From Magnetaquicoccus sp039908525 (GTDB lineage: Bacteria > Pseudomonadota > Magnetococcia > Magnetococcales > Magnetaquicoccaceae), in contig JAMOAY010000002.1 of NCBI GenBank assembly GCA_039908525.1, positions 248,001-312,000 of the forward strand: 64,000 bases of DNA, in the 5' to 3' direction. The notes beneath the pieces are model-generated. The model saw only the letters and a list, made by a program, of their open reading frames with translations. It did no database searches and was not told where the DNA came from. Below are positions 33,238 through 45,036 of the stretch, piece after piece (within the stretch, counting starts at the first letter, position 1; each line of letters begins with the position of its first letter). The position numbers and the translations under genes are program-made.

Positions 33238-33491
33238 GCGTCGCGGACCACGAGAAGGAGGAACCACAGGCGGACCTGCTGTTGGATGTCCGTCGTCTGC
33301 TCTGTCCGTTGCCCATTTTGCGGGCCGAGGCGGCCATTGCCCCGTTGGCCTCGGGCGCCATCCTGGCGGTGCTGGCCACCGACCCCGGCCTGGCGCGGGA
33401 TCTGCCCGCCTGGTGCAGCGTACACGGGCACCGTTTTCTGGGTCTGAAAAACCAGGGGCGGGAGTTGATTGGCTGGGTTGCCAAGGGATAG
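33234..33491 (+). CDS. TusA-like sulfur-carrier protein
   Basis: ATG 33234 overlaps the upstream stop and gives 85 residues. LLCPLPILRAE (22-32) is the canonical CPxP motif of TusA, with the carrier Cys at 24. The family relays sulfane sulfur to thiolation enzymes; here the probable recipient is the PP-loop enzyme upstream. A second TusA-like gene lies at 24234. Confidence 0.83.
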   Translation: MSVADHEKEEPQADLLLDVRRLLCPLPILRAEAAIAPLASGAILAVLATDPGLARDLPAWCSVHGHRFLGLKNQGRELIGWVAKG

Positions 33492-33506
33492 CCTGGTGTT
33501 GTATTA

Positions 33507-33524
33507 TTTTATCGCGTGATAAAA
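33507..33524. promoter_or_regulatory. Inverted repeat TTTTATC-GCGT-GATAAAA
   Basis: Perfect 7-bp arms with a 4-base centre, ending two bases before the start codon at 33527 and taking the place of a Shine-Dalgarno sequence. It could be an operator, a weak attenuator or a translation-blocking hairpin. Confidence 0.4.
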
Positions 33525-33526
33525 CA

Positions 33527-34631
33527 ATGTCTTATCGAATTTGCTGCGCCATTTCCGGACACGGCTTCGGCCATCTGGCACAAACCGCCGCCCTGGTCAA
33601 CCGACTGGCCGAGGTTGTCCCCGACCTGCAGGTCCGCGTCATCAGCGCCCTGCCCCATGCCCTGTTGTCACGCATGCTGTCGATGGCGTTCACCTCGGAG
33701 TGCCGCACCCTGGATGTCGGCATGATGCACCGTTCTCCCATCCACGTCGACCTGCCGGCCACTGTGTTGGCCATGCGCCGACTGCATGACCATTGGCCGC
33801 AGCGTCTGGCAGAGGAGAAGGCGGCACTGGCGGCCTGGCAACCCGATCTGTTGCTGGCCGACATCCCCTATCTCTCCATCGCGGCGGCGGCGGAGCTCTC
33901 CATTCCCAGCGTGGCGCTCGCCTCCCTCTCCTGGGATGCCGTGCTGGCCACCTATTTTTCCCGGCAAGACCCGGAGGTGGAAGGGTGGTGGCAGACCATG
34001 CGCCAGGCCTACGCCCGCGCCACACTGGCCCTGTTGCCCACCCCGGCCATTCTGGATCAGCACCCTTTCCCTGAGGCGGAGCAGATCGGCCCGCTGGCTC
34101 TCCCCGGCCAGCGCCGCCGGGAGGCGCTGCGTCAGGCAATAGGCGTGGCGAATGATGACGAACGCCCCCTGATTCTGGTCTCTCTGGGAGGAATCCCCGC
34201 CCCGCAGCTGCCCATCCAGGCCCTGGCGCGGGAGCTCCGCTGCCATTGGCTGCTGGATCTGCCCCTGCCGGGCCAACCGGGACATCTGCACGATGTCACC
34301 CGCCTGCGGGACAGTTGGAGCTTTGCCGACCTGTCGGCATCGGTGGACGGGGTGGTCAGCAAACCGGGTTATGGCATGGCGGTGGCCGCCACCACCCGGC
34401 AAATCCCATTTTTGTATGTGCGCCGTGGAATTTTCCCGGATGAGCCCCCCATCTGTGGCTGGCTGGAGAGGTGGGGACGTTCCCTGGAGCTGAGCGAAGC
34501 GCATTTTGACCGTGGTGACTGGTATGACCCGCTGCACGAGCTGATGGGTCGACCGGCCAAAACCCCTCCCCTGGCCAACGGTGCGGCCCAGGGAGCAGAT
34601 CGGATCCTGGCACGATTTTTCGGGAGGAAAA

Positions 34632-34639
<8 letters not shown>
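33527..34639 (+). CDS. MurG/GT28-like glycosyltransferase family protein
   Basis: ATG 33527 gives 370 residues. The N-terminal CCAISGHGFGHLAQT is a HGxGH-type glycine loop of GT-B enzymes related to GT28 and to the N-terminal part of L-arabinokinase-like proteins. The second half has ILVSLGG and SVDGVVSKPGYGM, the donor-binding pattern. Neither donor nor acceptor can be inferred. The stop overlaps carB by 8 bases. Confidence 0.7.
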
Positions 34640-37913
<3,274 letters not shown>

Positions 37914-37964
37914 TGGCTGCCTGGGAATGGTCGACGGCTCCACAAAAGGATGGGAAGAGGCTTC

Positions 37965-39032
37965 ATGGCAATACCTTTTGATCTGCATAAAAGTTTTCAA
38001 GGAGAGCGGGCAAAACTCTGCCCGGCCCCTCGTATCATGGGGCCGTTCTCCATCTTTCCGCAAACGCTCAGCGACGAGATGCGCATACGCAAACATGCCA
38101 TGCTTGCCGAACTGTACAATACCGTTTCCATGGAACGTATGGGTACCCTGCACGGCGAGTATGTTGTCCTGCTCAACGGCCTGGCCCTGATGGACAGAGA
38201 GGGCACGTTTATCATCACAGGCACCGATTCCGGCGATTTGGCGCACAAAGCGGTCCTCAACCATCTGGGCACCCTGAAGACCGATTTTATCACCGACTTG
38301 ATGCAGCGTTGGGAAAGCATCCCCATGGCCCACCAGGTGGCCGTTCTCTCGGACCGCTTTGAGGACAACTACTACCATTTTTCTCTGGAAGTGGTGCCCC
38401 GACAGCGCCATTTTGACGGCCACGGCATTGAGAATGTGTTGATCCCGGAGAGTTTTATCGGCAAGCCCTTCAAGCGGGATCTGATTTTGCGGACGGTGAG
38501 CGGGCGTGTCATTCTTCTAGCACATCCCATGCGGGTCAGCGATCCGTTCCTGGTGTTCGGCGGCGTGTCGGCCGACTCCATCCGCTGGCTGCGCCGCAGG
38601 ATGAACATCGCCGTCCGTGGTGGTTCAAAACGGTATTACATCCACCGGGGAAGCAGCCTGTCCCGTGCCGGCGGTGCGGGCGGAATTCTGGAGGATCTTC
38701 ACTTGAAAAAGTTTCTGGACCATTTCGGTTTTCAGACGGTGGACTTTGGCACAGGCGAATATTCGATCGATGAGCAGGTTCATATGCTGGAAGGGGCACA
38801 GATCCTCCTCTCCGCCCACGGCGCCCATCTGACAAACATGGTTTACCTGAACCCACCGTTGACGTTGATCGAAATTCTCGGTCCCGAAATGAGCAACTTT
38901 GCCTACCTGCGCATCGCCAAAGAGCTGGCATTCGACTATTACGGGGTCATGAGCCACTGGGTGGATGACCGGGGCAACATTCGCGTGGATTGTGAGGAAC
39001 TCCGCAAGATCATGGCCGAAATCCTGTCATGA
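37965..39032 (+). CDS. GT61 (DUF563) family glycosyltransferase
   Basis: ATG 37965 with GAAGAGG upstream gives 355 residues. The C-terminal half has RYYIHRG, QVHMLEGAQILLSAHGAHLT and NMVYLNPP, the core of GT61/DUF563 proteins, which transfer xylose or other sugars. No membrane anchor is seen. It lies alone between carB and glnD and may belong to the same surface-glycan programme as the genes at 1-12.6 kb. Confidence 0.82.
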   Translation: MAIPFDLHKSFQGERAKLCPAPRIMGPFSIFPQTLSDEMRIRKHAMLAELYNTVSMERMGTLHGEYVVLLNGLALMDREGTFIITGTDSGDLAHKAVLNHLGTLKTDFITDLMQRWESIPMAHQVAVLSDRFEDNYYHFSLEVVPRQRHFDGHGIENVLIPESFIGKPFKRDLILRTVSGRVILLAHPMRVSDPFLVFGGVSADSIRWLRRRMNIAVRGGSKRYYIHRGSSLSRAGGAGGILEDLHLKKFLDHFGFQTVDFGTGEYSIDEQVHMLEGAQILLSAHGAHLTNMVYLNPPLTLIEILGPEMSNFAYLRIAKELAFDYYGVMSHWVDDRGNIRVDCEELRKIMAEILS

Positions 39033-39055
39033 TGGGCAGATCGGGCTGTTTTTTC

Positions 39056-42001
39056 TCACAACTCCGTCGCCTCCAGAACCTGTCGCAAATCTCTTGAGAA
39101 ACTTTCCAGCTTCTGGGGAGTCAGCTTCAACCCATAACGATCGCGCACATAGAAGACATCCACCGCTCTCTCCCCGTAGGTGGCGATCTTGGCGGTGCGG
39201 ATCTGGATCCCATGCAACTCCATCTCCCGGGTGATGGCAAACAGCAGCCCCACCCGGTCCAGATAGGTGATTTCCAGAATGGTGGAGGTATCCACACTGT
39301 CATCCATTTCGATACCCAGGGGCACGTGGAAGGTGCGCTGGCGCCGCAGGTCCGCCTCATTGGGGGTCAACACCGGTTGCGGGCGGGCCGGATCGGTCAA
39401 AAACTGTGTCAACCGTTGTTCCAGGCGTTGCATCTGCAGACGATTTTCCAGGGCCCTGCCCACGGTGTTCTGCACCACAAAATAGTCCAGGGCCATGCCA
39501 TCCTTGGTGGTGACGATGTCGGCAGACAGAATATTGACACCCTCCATGGCCAGGGCACCGGAGATGCGTGACATCAACCCGGACTGATCCGGGGTGTAGA
39601 TGAGCAGTTCGGTGGTGTCGGAGACCGGGCTGGCCAGAAAGATGATGGCCAGGCTGCTCTTTTCCCGACCAATCAGCGCTTCGGCATGTCGGGCAATGGT
39701 GGCGGCCTCATAGTGGAGGAAATAGCTGTCATCAAAACGGTCCAGGTAGGTGCGCACCCTGGTCTCCTGCAACAGAGGGCTTGCCTTGCCCGTCAGCAAG
39801 GCAAGCACCGTCTGCTTGTGCACCTCTGCCTGCCGTACCATCTCGGCCGGTTGGAAGGCCCCCCGGTTCAGGGCATTCAGGGTCAAATTGTACAGACGAC
39901 GCAGCAGTTCGGCCTTCCATTGGTTCCAGACGTTGGGCCCAACGGCGCGGATGTCGGCCACCGTCAACAGCAACAAAAATTCCAGGCGTCGCTGGGTGCC
40001 TACCTGGCGGGCGAAACCTTCGATGGTATTCGGGTCGGCCAGGTCACGGCGGAAAGCGGTGCGGGAAAAGTCCAGGTGCCGGCCCACCAGCCAGCAGACC
40101 ATGCCGGTCTCCGGTTCGGTCAACCCCAATCGCAGACAGGCCTGTCGGGCAATCACCGCCCCTTTCAGCTGATGATCGCCCCCGCGTCCTTTGGCAATAT
40201 CATGAAACAGAACAGCCAGATACAAAATCACAGAGCCCCGTTCGAACTGGTCCAACTGTGCCATCAGCGAGGTACAGATGGGCAACTCCACGCTGAACTT
40301 GCCGGATTTGATGTGGCGCAGCGCCTCGACCGCCAGGATGGTGTGTTCATCCACCGTGTAGACATGGAACAGGTCATGCTGGGATTGGCCGATGATGCGA
40401 CCAAACTCCGGCAGGTAGCGTCCCAGCACCCCGCTGATGCTCATGCGGCGCAACACCCAGGCCACGGCACGGTCCCCATTGAGAATTTTGATAAACAGTG
40501 CCGAAATGACCGGGTTCTTGCGGAAATCGTTGTCGATCAACGCCAGATCCCGGGTGACCAGACGCATGGTGTCCGGGTGGATCGATTTCAAATGCCTCTG
40601 ACCCACCTCGAACAGCTTCATCAGACGCACAGGGTTTTGCCGGAAGGCCTCGGGGTCGGCCACCACCACCTTGTCGCCGTGCAGCTGGAAACAGTCCTCC
40701 AGCGGGCGGCGATGCCACCAGTAGAGGGAACGGTACTCCTCCTGGTATTTGCGCAGGAAGATCCAGGAGAGATTGCTTACCTGACGGGTCACCTGATAGT
40801 AACGGCGCATGAACTGCTCCACGCCCCGCATCGTCTTGCGGTCTTTGTAGCCAAACTCAGCAGCAATATCAAGTTGATGCTGAAATGTCAGGCGGTCATC
40901 CCGACGGCCAGCCCGATAGTGCAGGGCGTTGCGAACCCGTTTCAGAAAGGACTGGCAGCGGATAAAGATGCGGTACTCCTCTTCGGTGATGATGCCCTGG
41001 GGGATCAAATCCCGCACCCGCTGCACATGGAAACGGTACTTGGAGATCCAGGAAAAAGTTTGCAGATCCCGCAACCCGCCAGGATTTTCCTTGATGTTCG
41101 GCTCCAGATAAAACAGGGAGTTGCCGAAACGTTCATGGCGCTTGGTCTGCTCGACCAGTTTGGCGCGCAAAAACGCCTCGGTGCCCCGCTCCAAAACCTT
41201 GGCGAACAGGGTGTCATGGTAGACCTTGAACAGGGCGGCATCCCCGCTCAGAAAACGAGATTCCAGCATGGATGTGCGGATTTCCACATCTTGGCGCGCC
41301 AGTTGCACGCACTCTTGCACGGTGCGTACGGCATGTCCAACCTCCAGACCCATGTCCCACAGACAATAGAGCATCTGTTCCACCCTCTGGGAGATCCGGT
41401 CCTGCGGGGCCGTCTGTGTTGCGGTCGGGGCCGACGGGGCGCCACCACGGGTGGCGCGGGACAAGAAAGACGGGGCCTCCTGCTTGGCGCGACCGGCAGG
41501 AGCATCTTTCGGCAACAGGAACAGCAGGTCAATGTCGGAAAAAGGGGCCAACTCGCCGCGACCATATCCCCCGGTGGCCGCCACGCTGAAGCTGGACCGG
41601 CCATCATCCCGGCCATCGTGCACAAACAGGTAGATTCGGTGCAGCAGAACGTCCATCAGGTAGGCATGGCCTTGGGTCACCAAATGGCCGGAGGCCCCGT
41701 CCAGATGGTTCTGGTGCAGCCGTTGCCGGCCCAGAGCCAGGGCGCCTTGCAGGATCCCCAGAAACGCCTTGCGCAGGGCGAGGTCTCCCGGTTCACCGCC
41801 GACCGACCGAGCCTGGCTGGCGTCCGTGCCAGGCGCCGGTGGCAAGGAGGCCAACTCTGCGTCGAGAGCGTCCGTGTCCAGGATGTCGCTTTTTTTAAAA
41901 ATGCGCACGTCGAATCCAATACTGTCAATGTCTGCGGCACCATGGAGCCTGCGCGCGCAGCGGTTGGTACGGGTATGGGAGGCTCCCCCACGACGATCCA
42001 T
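39056..42001 (-). CDS. glnD: Bifunctional [protein-PII] uridylyltransferase / uridylyl-removing enzyme
   Basis: ATG 42001 gives 981 residues, somewhat longer than usual because of an N-terminal extension and an insert. The nucleotidyltransferase motif GGYGRGELAPFSDIDLLF is at 144-161. An Ala/Pro-rich insert of about 35 residues (165-200) precedes the next helix. The HD domain shows LFHDIAKGRGGDH, and two ACT domains close the protein (TPDQSGLMSRISGA and DRVGLLFAITREM). It senses glutamine and modifies PII, controlling nitrogen assimilation. It diverges from mreB. Confidence 0.96.
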   Translation of the reverse strand: MDRRGGASHTRTNRCARRLHGAADIDSIGFDVRIFKKSDILDTDALDAELASLPPAPGTDASQARSVGGEPGDLALRKAFLGILQGALALGRQRLHQNHLDGASGHLVTQGHAYLMDVLLHRIYLFVHDGRDDGRSSFSVAATGGYGRGELAPFSDIDLLFLLPKDAPAGRAKQEAPSFLSRATRGGAPSAPTATQTAPQDRISQRVEQMLYCLWDMGLEVGHAVRTVQECVQLARQDVEIRTSMLESRFLSGDAALFKVYHDTLFAKVLERGTEAFLRAKLVEQTKRHERFGNSLFYLEPNIKENPGGLRDLQTFSWISKYRFHVQRVRDLIPQGIITEEEYRIFIRCQSFLKRVRNALHYRAGRRDDRLTFQHQLDIAAEFGYKDRKTMRGVEQFMRRYYQVTRQVSNLSWIFLRKYQEEYRSLYWWHRRPLEDCFQLHGDKVVVADPEAFRQNPVRLMKLFEVGQRHLKSIHPDTMRLVTRDLALIDNDFRKNPVISALFIKILNGDRAVAWVLRRMSISGVLGRYLPEFGRIIGQSQHDLFHVYTVDEHTILAVEALRHIKSGKFSVELPICTSLMAQLDQFERGSVILYLAVLFHDIAKGRGGDHQLKGAVIARQACLRLGLTEPETGMVCWLVGRHLDFSRTAFRRDLADPNTIEGFARQVGTQRRLEFLLLLTVADIRAVGPNVWNQWKAELLRRLYNLTLNALNRGAFQPAEMVRQAEVHKQTVLALLTGKASPLLQETRVRTYLDRFDDSYFLHYEAATIARHAEALIGREKSSLAIIFLASPVSDTTELLIYTPDQSGLMSRISGALAMEGVNILSADIVTTKDGMALDYFVVQNTVGRALENRLQMQRLEQRLTQFLTDPARPQPVLTPNEADLRRQRTFHVPLGIEMDDSVDTSTILEITYLDRVGLLFAITREMELHGIQIRTAKIATYGERAVDVFYVRDRYGLKLTPQKLESFSRDLRQVLEATEL

Positions 42002-42020
42002 GTTCAGCAACCTTGATGAT

Positions 42021-42040
42021 GTTACCGTGTGCGTGGTAAC
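42021..42040. promoter_or_regulatory. Inverted repeat GTTACC-N8-GGTAAC in the glnD/mreB gap
   Basis: Perfect 6-bp arms 8 bases apart, 20 bases upstream of the glnD start codon, in a 192-base divergent promoter region. Candidate operator; no regulator is suggested by context. Confidence 0.3.
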
Positions 42041-42193
42041 TTCCCCGGGCCAAGGGTGTGATGCGGTCGCTGGCGGTATACGACAAACAGGCACGACAAA
42101 CGATACGGGTCATTCCTGCGCGAACCGGGGCAGGGCCGTGTCACCGCACGCCGGACATTCGGCAGTTGGGTAATTATTGAGGCAACGCAACTC

Positions 42194-43228
42194 ATGTTCA
42201 GCAAATTGCTAGGAATGTTTTCCACCGACATGGCCATCGACCTGGGGACTGCCAATACCCTGGTCTATGTTCGGGGCAGGGGTATCGTGTTGTCGGAACC
42301 CTCGGTGGTCGCCATCCATGAAAACTCCCGGGGCGTGCGCAAAGTGCTGGCCGTCGGCAACGAAGCCAAACGCATGTTAGGCCGTACACCGGGCAACATC
42401 AAGGCCACGCGACCGATGCGCGACGGCGTGATCGCCGATCTGACCATCACCGAAGCCATGCTGAAGCATTTTATCACCCGGGTCCACAGGCGGCGGCTGT
42501 TTTACTCCCCGCGGATCATCATTTGCGTACCGTGCGGCGCCACGCCGGTGGAACGGCATGCCATCCGGGTATCGGCAGACAATGCGGGGGCCAGGGAGGT
42601 CTACCTGATCGAAGAGCCCATGGCCGCTGCCATTGGCGCGGGCTTGCCTGTGACCACGGCCAGCGGTTCCATGGTGATTGACATTGGCGGTGGCACCACG
42701 GAGATCGCCATCCTCTCCCTGGGAGGTATCGTCTACTCCCGCTCCCTGAGAATCGGCGGTGATAAAATGGACGAGGCCATCATCACCCATTTGCGGCGCA
42801 GATACTCCCTGATGATCGGCGAAGGCACCGCAGAAAACATCAAAATTCAAATCGGCTCGGCCATTCCTCTGGCGGAGAAGCTGGAGTTGGGTGTCAAAGG
42901 ACGGGATATGATACATGGGGTTCCCAAACACCAGGTCATCGGCAACCCGGAGGTGCAGGAGGCCATGCTGGAACCGATCACGGCCATCCTCGACGGGGTA
43001 CGGATCGCGCTGGAACAGATACCGCCGGAGTTGGCGGCCGACATCGTCGATCGGGGAATCGTCATGACCGGTGGTGGCGCCTTGGTGCGGGGTTTGGACA
43101 AACTGCTGGCCCAGCAAACCGGGCTGCCGGTCATCGTCGCCGATGACCCTCTCTCCTGCGTCGCTCTGGGTTCCGGACGAGCCCTGGAGGAGTTGGATGC
43201 CATGTCTGATATTCTGATGGACCGTTGA
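42194..43228 (+). CDS. mreB: Rod-shape-determining actin-like protein MreB
   Basis: The 344-residue protein has DLGTANTLVYV (16-26), VIDIGGGTTEIA (phosphate-2 loop) and TGGGALVRGLD (adenosine loop), the actin-fold nucleotide site of MreB. The amphipathic N-terminus MFSKLLGMF fits membrane binding. MreB filaments organise the cell-elongation machinery encoded by the following genes. It starts the mreB-mreC-mreD-mrdA-rodA block. Confidence 0.98.
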   Translation: MFSKLLGMFSTDMAIDLGTANTLVYVRGRGIVLSEPSVVAIHENSRGVRKVLAVGNEAKRMLGRTPGNIKATRPMRDGVIADLTITEAMLKHFITRVHRRRLFYSPRIIICVPCGATPVERHAIRVSADNAGAREVYLIEEPMAAAIGAGLPVTTASGSMVIDIGGGTTEIAILSLGGIVYSRSLRIGGDKMDEAIITHLRRRYSLMIGEGTAENIKIQIGSAIPLAEKLELGVKGRDMIHGVPKHQVIGNPEVQEAMLEPITAILDGVRIALEQIPPELAADIVDRGIVMTGGGALVRGLDKLLAQQTGLPVIVADDPLSCVALGSGRALEELDAMSDILMDR

Positions 43229-43308
43229 CCGTGGCGCGCCTTCTGCCCCTGCCCCGGTGGCTGCTGTCGTCGCTTCCCTCGCTCAAGAACTAGGGTGGGC
43301 AAACAGCC

Positions 43309-44286
43309 GTGATCGACCTGAAACAACAGTCTCGCCACACACTGCTGGCCACATTGGCCCTGCTGGCGGCACTGTTGCTGCTGACCCTCTCGCCAACGAT
43401 CGGTCCCAACTCTCTGCTGGGCAAGGGACGGGAGCTGTTCCAGGAGCTGCTGCTGGATGGTGTCGGCCCTCTGTTGCGGCTCTTGCAAACGCCGGTCGCC
43501 GCCTCCCACACTGTTCTTGAGCGCATTCAGGGCTGGCAGCGCATCGAACAGGAAAACCACAAATTGAAACTGGAGTTGGACCGCCTCAGCTCCCTCGGCG
43601 TCCGTATGGAGGAGTTGTCGCTGGAGAATCAGCGTTTGCGCATGCTGCTGGGTATGCGTCCCGATCCCTCCACCCAGGAGGTGGTGGCCCGCATCATCGG
43701 CAACTCCTCGTCGGCCTTCGCCCGTTCGTTCCTCGTCGATGCCGGCCAGGACGAGGGGGTCGTGGCCGACACCACCGTGCTGGGCATCACCGCCCATTCG
43801 GGCGGCGGTCTGTTGGGACGGGTGGTGCAGAGTGCACAGCACACCTCCCTGGTCCTGACCCTGCCCGATCTGAACTCCAGGGTACCGGTCCTGAACCAGC
43901 GTTCGCGGGTGCGCGCCATCGTCTCGGGGCGCAACAAACCCCTCCTGGAGATGGAGTTTGTCCCCAAGGGATCCGATATCCGTGCCGGGGATTTGCTGGT
44001 TACCTCAGGGGTCGGGGGTATCTTTCCCAAAGGGATACCGGTCGGGCGCATCGAGTCCATTGCCGCCAGCGAAGAGACCGGTTTGTTCCATCAAATCAGC
44101 GTGCAGCCCGCCGTTGACTTCGACCGGGTCGAGGAGGTACGCCTCCTGCTGCAACCGGGGGAGCCCGATGAACCAACGGACCGGGTCATGGCACAAAGAG
44201 TTGCCGCGCGTCGTACCACCGCACACAGGCCTGCCGGAGAGGCAGATGGCCCGCCGGACTCCAGCATGCAGGTGACGCAGAGATAA
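43309..44286 (+). CDS. mreC: Rod-shape-determining protein MreC
   Basis: GTG 43309 begins a 325-residue protein with a TM segment (about 11-30), a coiled-coil (about 70-110) and the beta-rich periplasmic core with SSSAFARSFLVDAGQDEGV and LLVTSGVGGIFPKGIPVG, diagnostic of MreC. It links MreB to PBP2 and RodA. It lies 80 bases after mreB. Confidence 0.96.
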   Translation: MIDLKQQSRHTLLATLALLAALLLLTLSPTIGPNSLLGKGRELFQELLLDGVGPLLRLLQTPVAASHTVLERIQGWQRIEQENHKLKLELDRLSSLGVRMEELSLENQRLRMLLGMRPDPSTQEVVARIIGNSSSAFARSFLVDAGQDEGVVADTTVLGITAHSGGGLLGRVVQSAQHTSLVLTLPDLNSRVPVLNQRSRVRAIVSGRNKPLLEMEFVPKGSDIRAGDLLVTSGVGGIFPKGIPVGRIESIAASEETGLFHQISVQPAVDFDRVEEVRLLLQPGEPDEPTDRVMAQRVAARRTTAHRPAGEADGPPDSSMQVTQR

Positions 44287-44348
44287 TATCCATGAAATCG
44301 GGCACCAGGGAGGCGGGTGTGGGCCTTGATGGCTGTTGGGCCCACCAC

Positions 44349-44422
44349 GGGGGCTTCGCCCCCAACCCCACCGGGGGCTTTGCCCCCGGACCCCACCAGG
44401 GGGATAATCCCCCTGGACCCGT
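44349..44422. repeat. Cluster of three G/C hairpins (repeat family)
   Basis: GGGGGCTTCGCCCCC (44349-44363), CCGGGGGCTTTGCCCCCGG (44371-44389) and a 21-base hairpin with a GATAAT centre (44396-44416) follow one another with ACCCCA/ACCCCA-type spacers, then CCTGGACCCGT (44412-44422). The block fills the mreC-mreD gap inside an operon, so it cannot be a simple strong terminator. Confidence 0.72.
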
Positions 44423-44503
44423 GGCAGTCAGGGGCCACGATCCAGGTGCGGGCGTGTGCCTTGTGCCAGGGGGGGACACGCTCCCCTCCCCACCGGGTGG
44501 GCC

Positions 44504-44998
44504 ATGATAACCTCCCTGATCATCGCCTGGATACCCCTCCTGACTCTGGTGCTGGCGGCCTGTGTGCAGGAGCTGCTCATACCTCTGGAGGCCTGGTCGG
44601 TCTTTCGTCCGGACCTGGTGCTGGTCGGCCTCTTCTACTGGCGCCTGCACCGACCGGACCGCTGCACCATTCCACTGGTCTTCTGTATCGGCATCCTGGT
44701 GGATACCCTCAGCGGGACATCCCTCGGCTTGAACACCTTTTCCAAAACCCTGCTGGTGTTGCTGATCGATCGTTTTGGACGACGGTTGCGCACCCTGGGG
44801 TTTGTGCATCTGCTCGCTGGCCTTTTGATGGCGGCCCTGTTGGATGCCGCCATCCAGATGCTCCTGATGAGCCTTCTGCAGGGCTTGCACGTCCGCTGGC
44901 CCCTGCTCCTGGGACGACCCATCGCCACCCTGCTGGTTGCACCTCTTTGGTTTTCTATGTTGATCTATATTCATCACTGGTGGTTGGAAAATGTTTGA
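44504..44998 (+). CDS. mreD: Rod-shape-determining protein MreD
   Basis: ATG 44504 gives 164 residues with five or so membrane segments: an N-terminal hydrophobic stretch, PDLVLVGLFYWRL, IGILVDTLSGTSLGLNTF, the LLAGLLMAALLDA stretch, and a C-terminal one. The G-x-L-x-D motif (GILVDTLSGT) is the MreD signature. It is an inner-membrane partner of MreC. It is separated from mreC by the hairpin cluster. Confidence 0.92.
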   Translation: MITSLIIAWIPLLTLVLAACVQELLIPLEAWSVFRPDLVLVGLFYWRLHRPDRCTIPLVFCIGILVDTLSGTSLGLNTFSKTLLVLLIDRFGRRLRTLGFVHLLAGLLMAALLDAAIQMLLMSLLQGLHVRWPLLLGRPIATLLVAPLWFSMLIYIHHWWLENV

Positions 44999-45036
44999 TG
45001 CAGCCCACGGGCTGCGCCCGGGAGCCGGATAGAGCC

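Noticed and set aside
39686..42016. 776-codon open frame on the plus strand opposite glnD
   Set aside because: Shadow of glnD: no domain motifs, Gln/His-rich translation, and glnD has all its catalytic blocks on the other strand.
43231..43293. 20-codon frame starting at GTG between mreB and mreC
   Set aside because: It has no clear ribosome site and does not couple to the mreC start (15 bases separate them), so there is too little support.
44998..45036. ATG 44998 as the start of mrdA, overlapping the mreD stop
   Set aside because: The 13 extra codons (QPTGCAREPDRA) come from a hairpin-like GC stretch and are not PBP2-like. ATG 45037 is preferred, but the alternative is not excluded.
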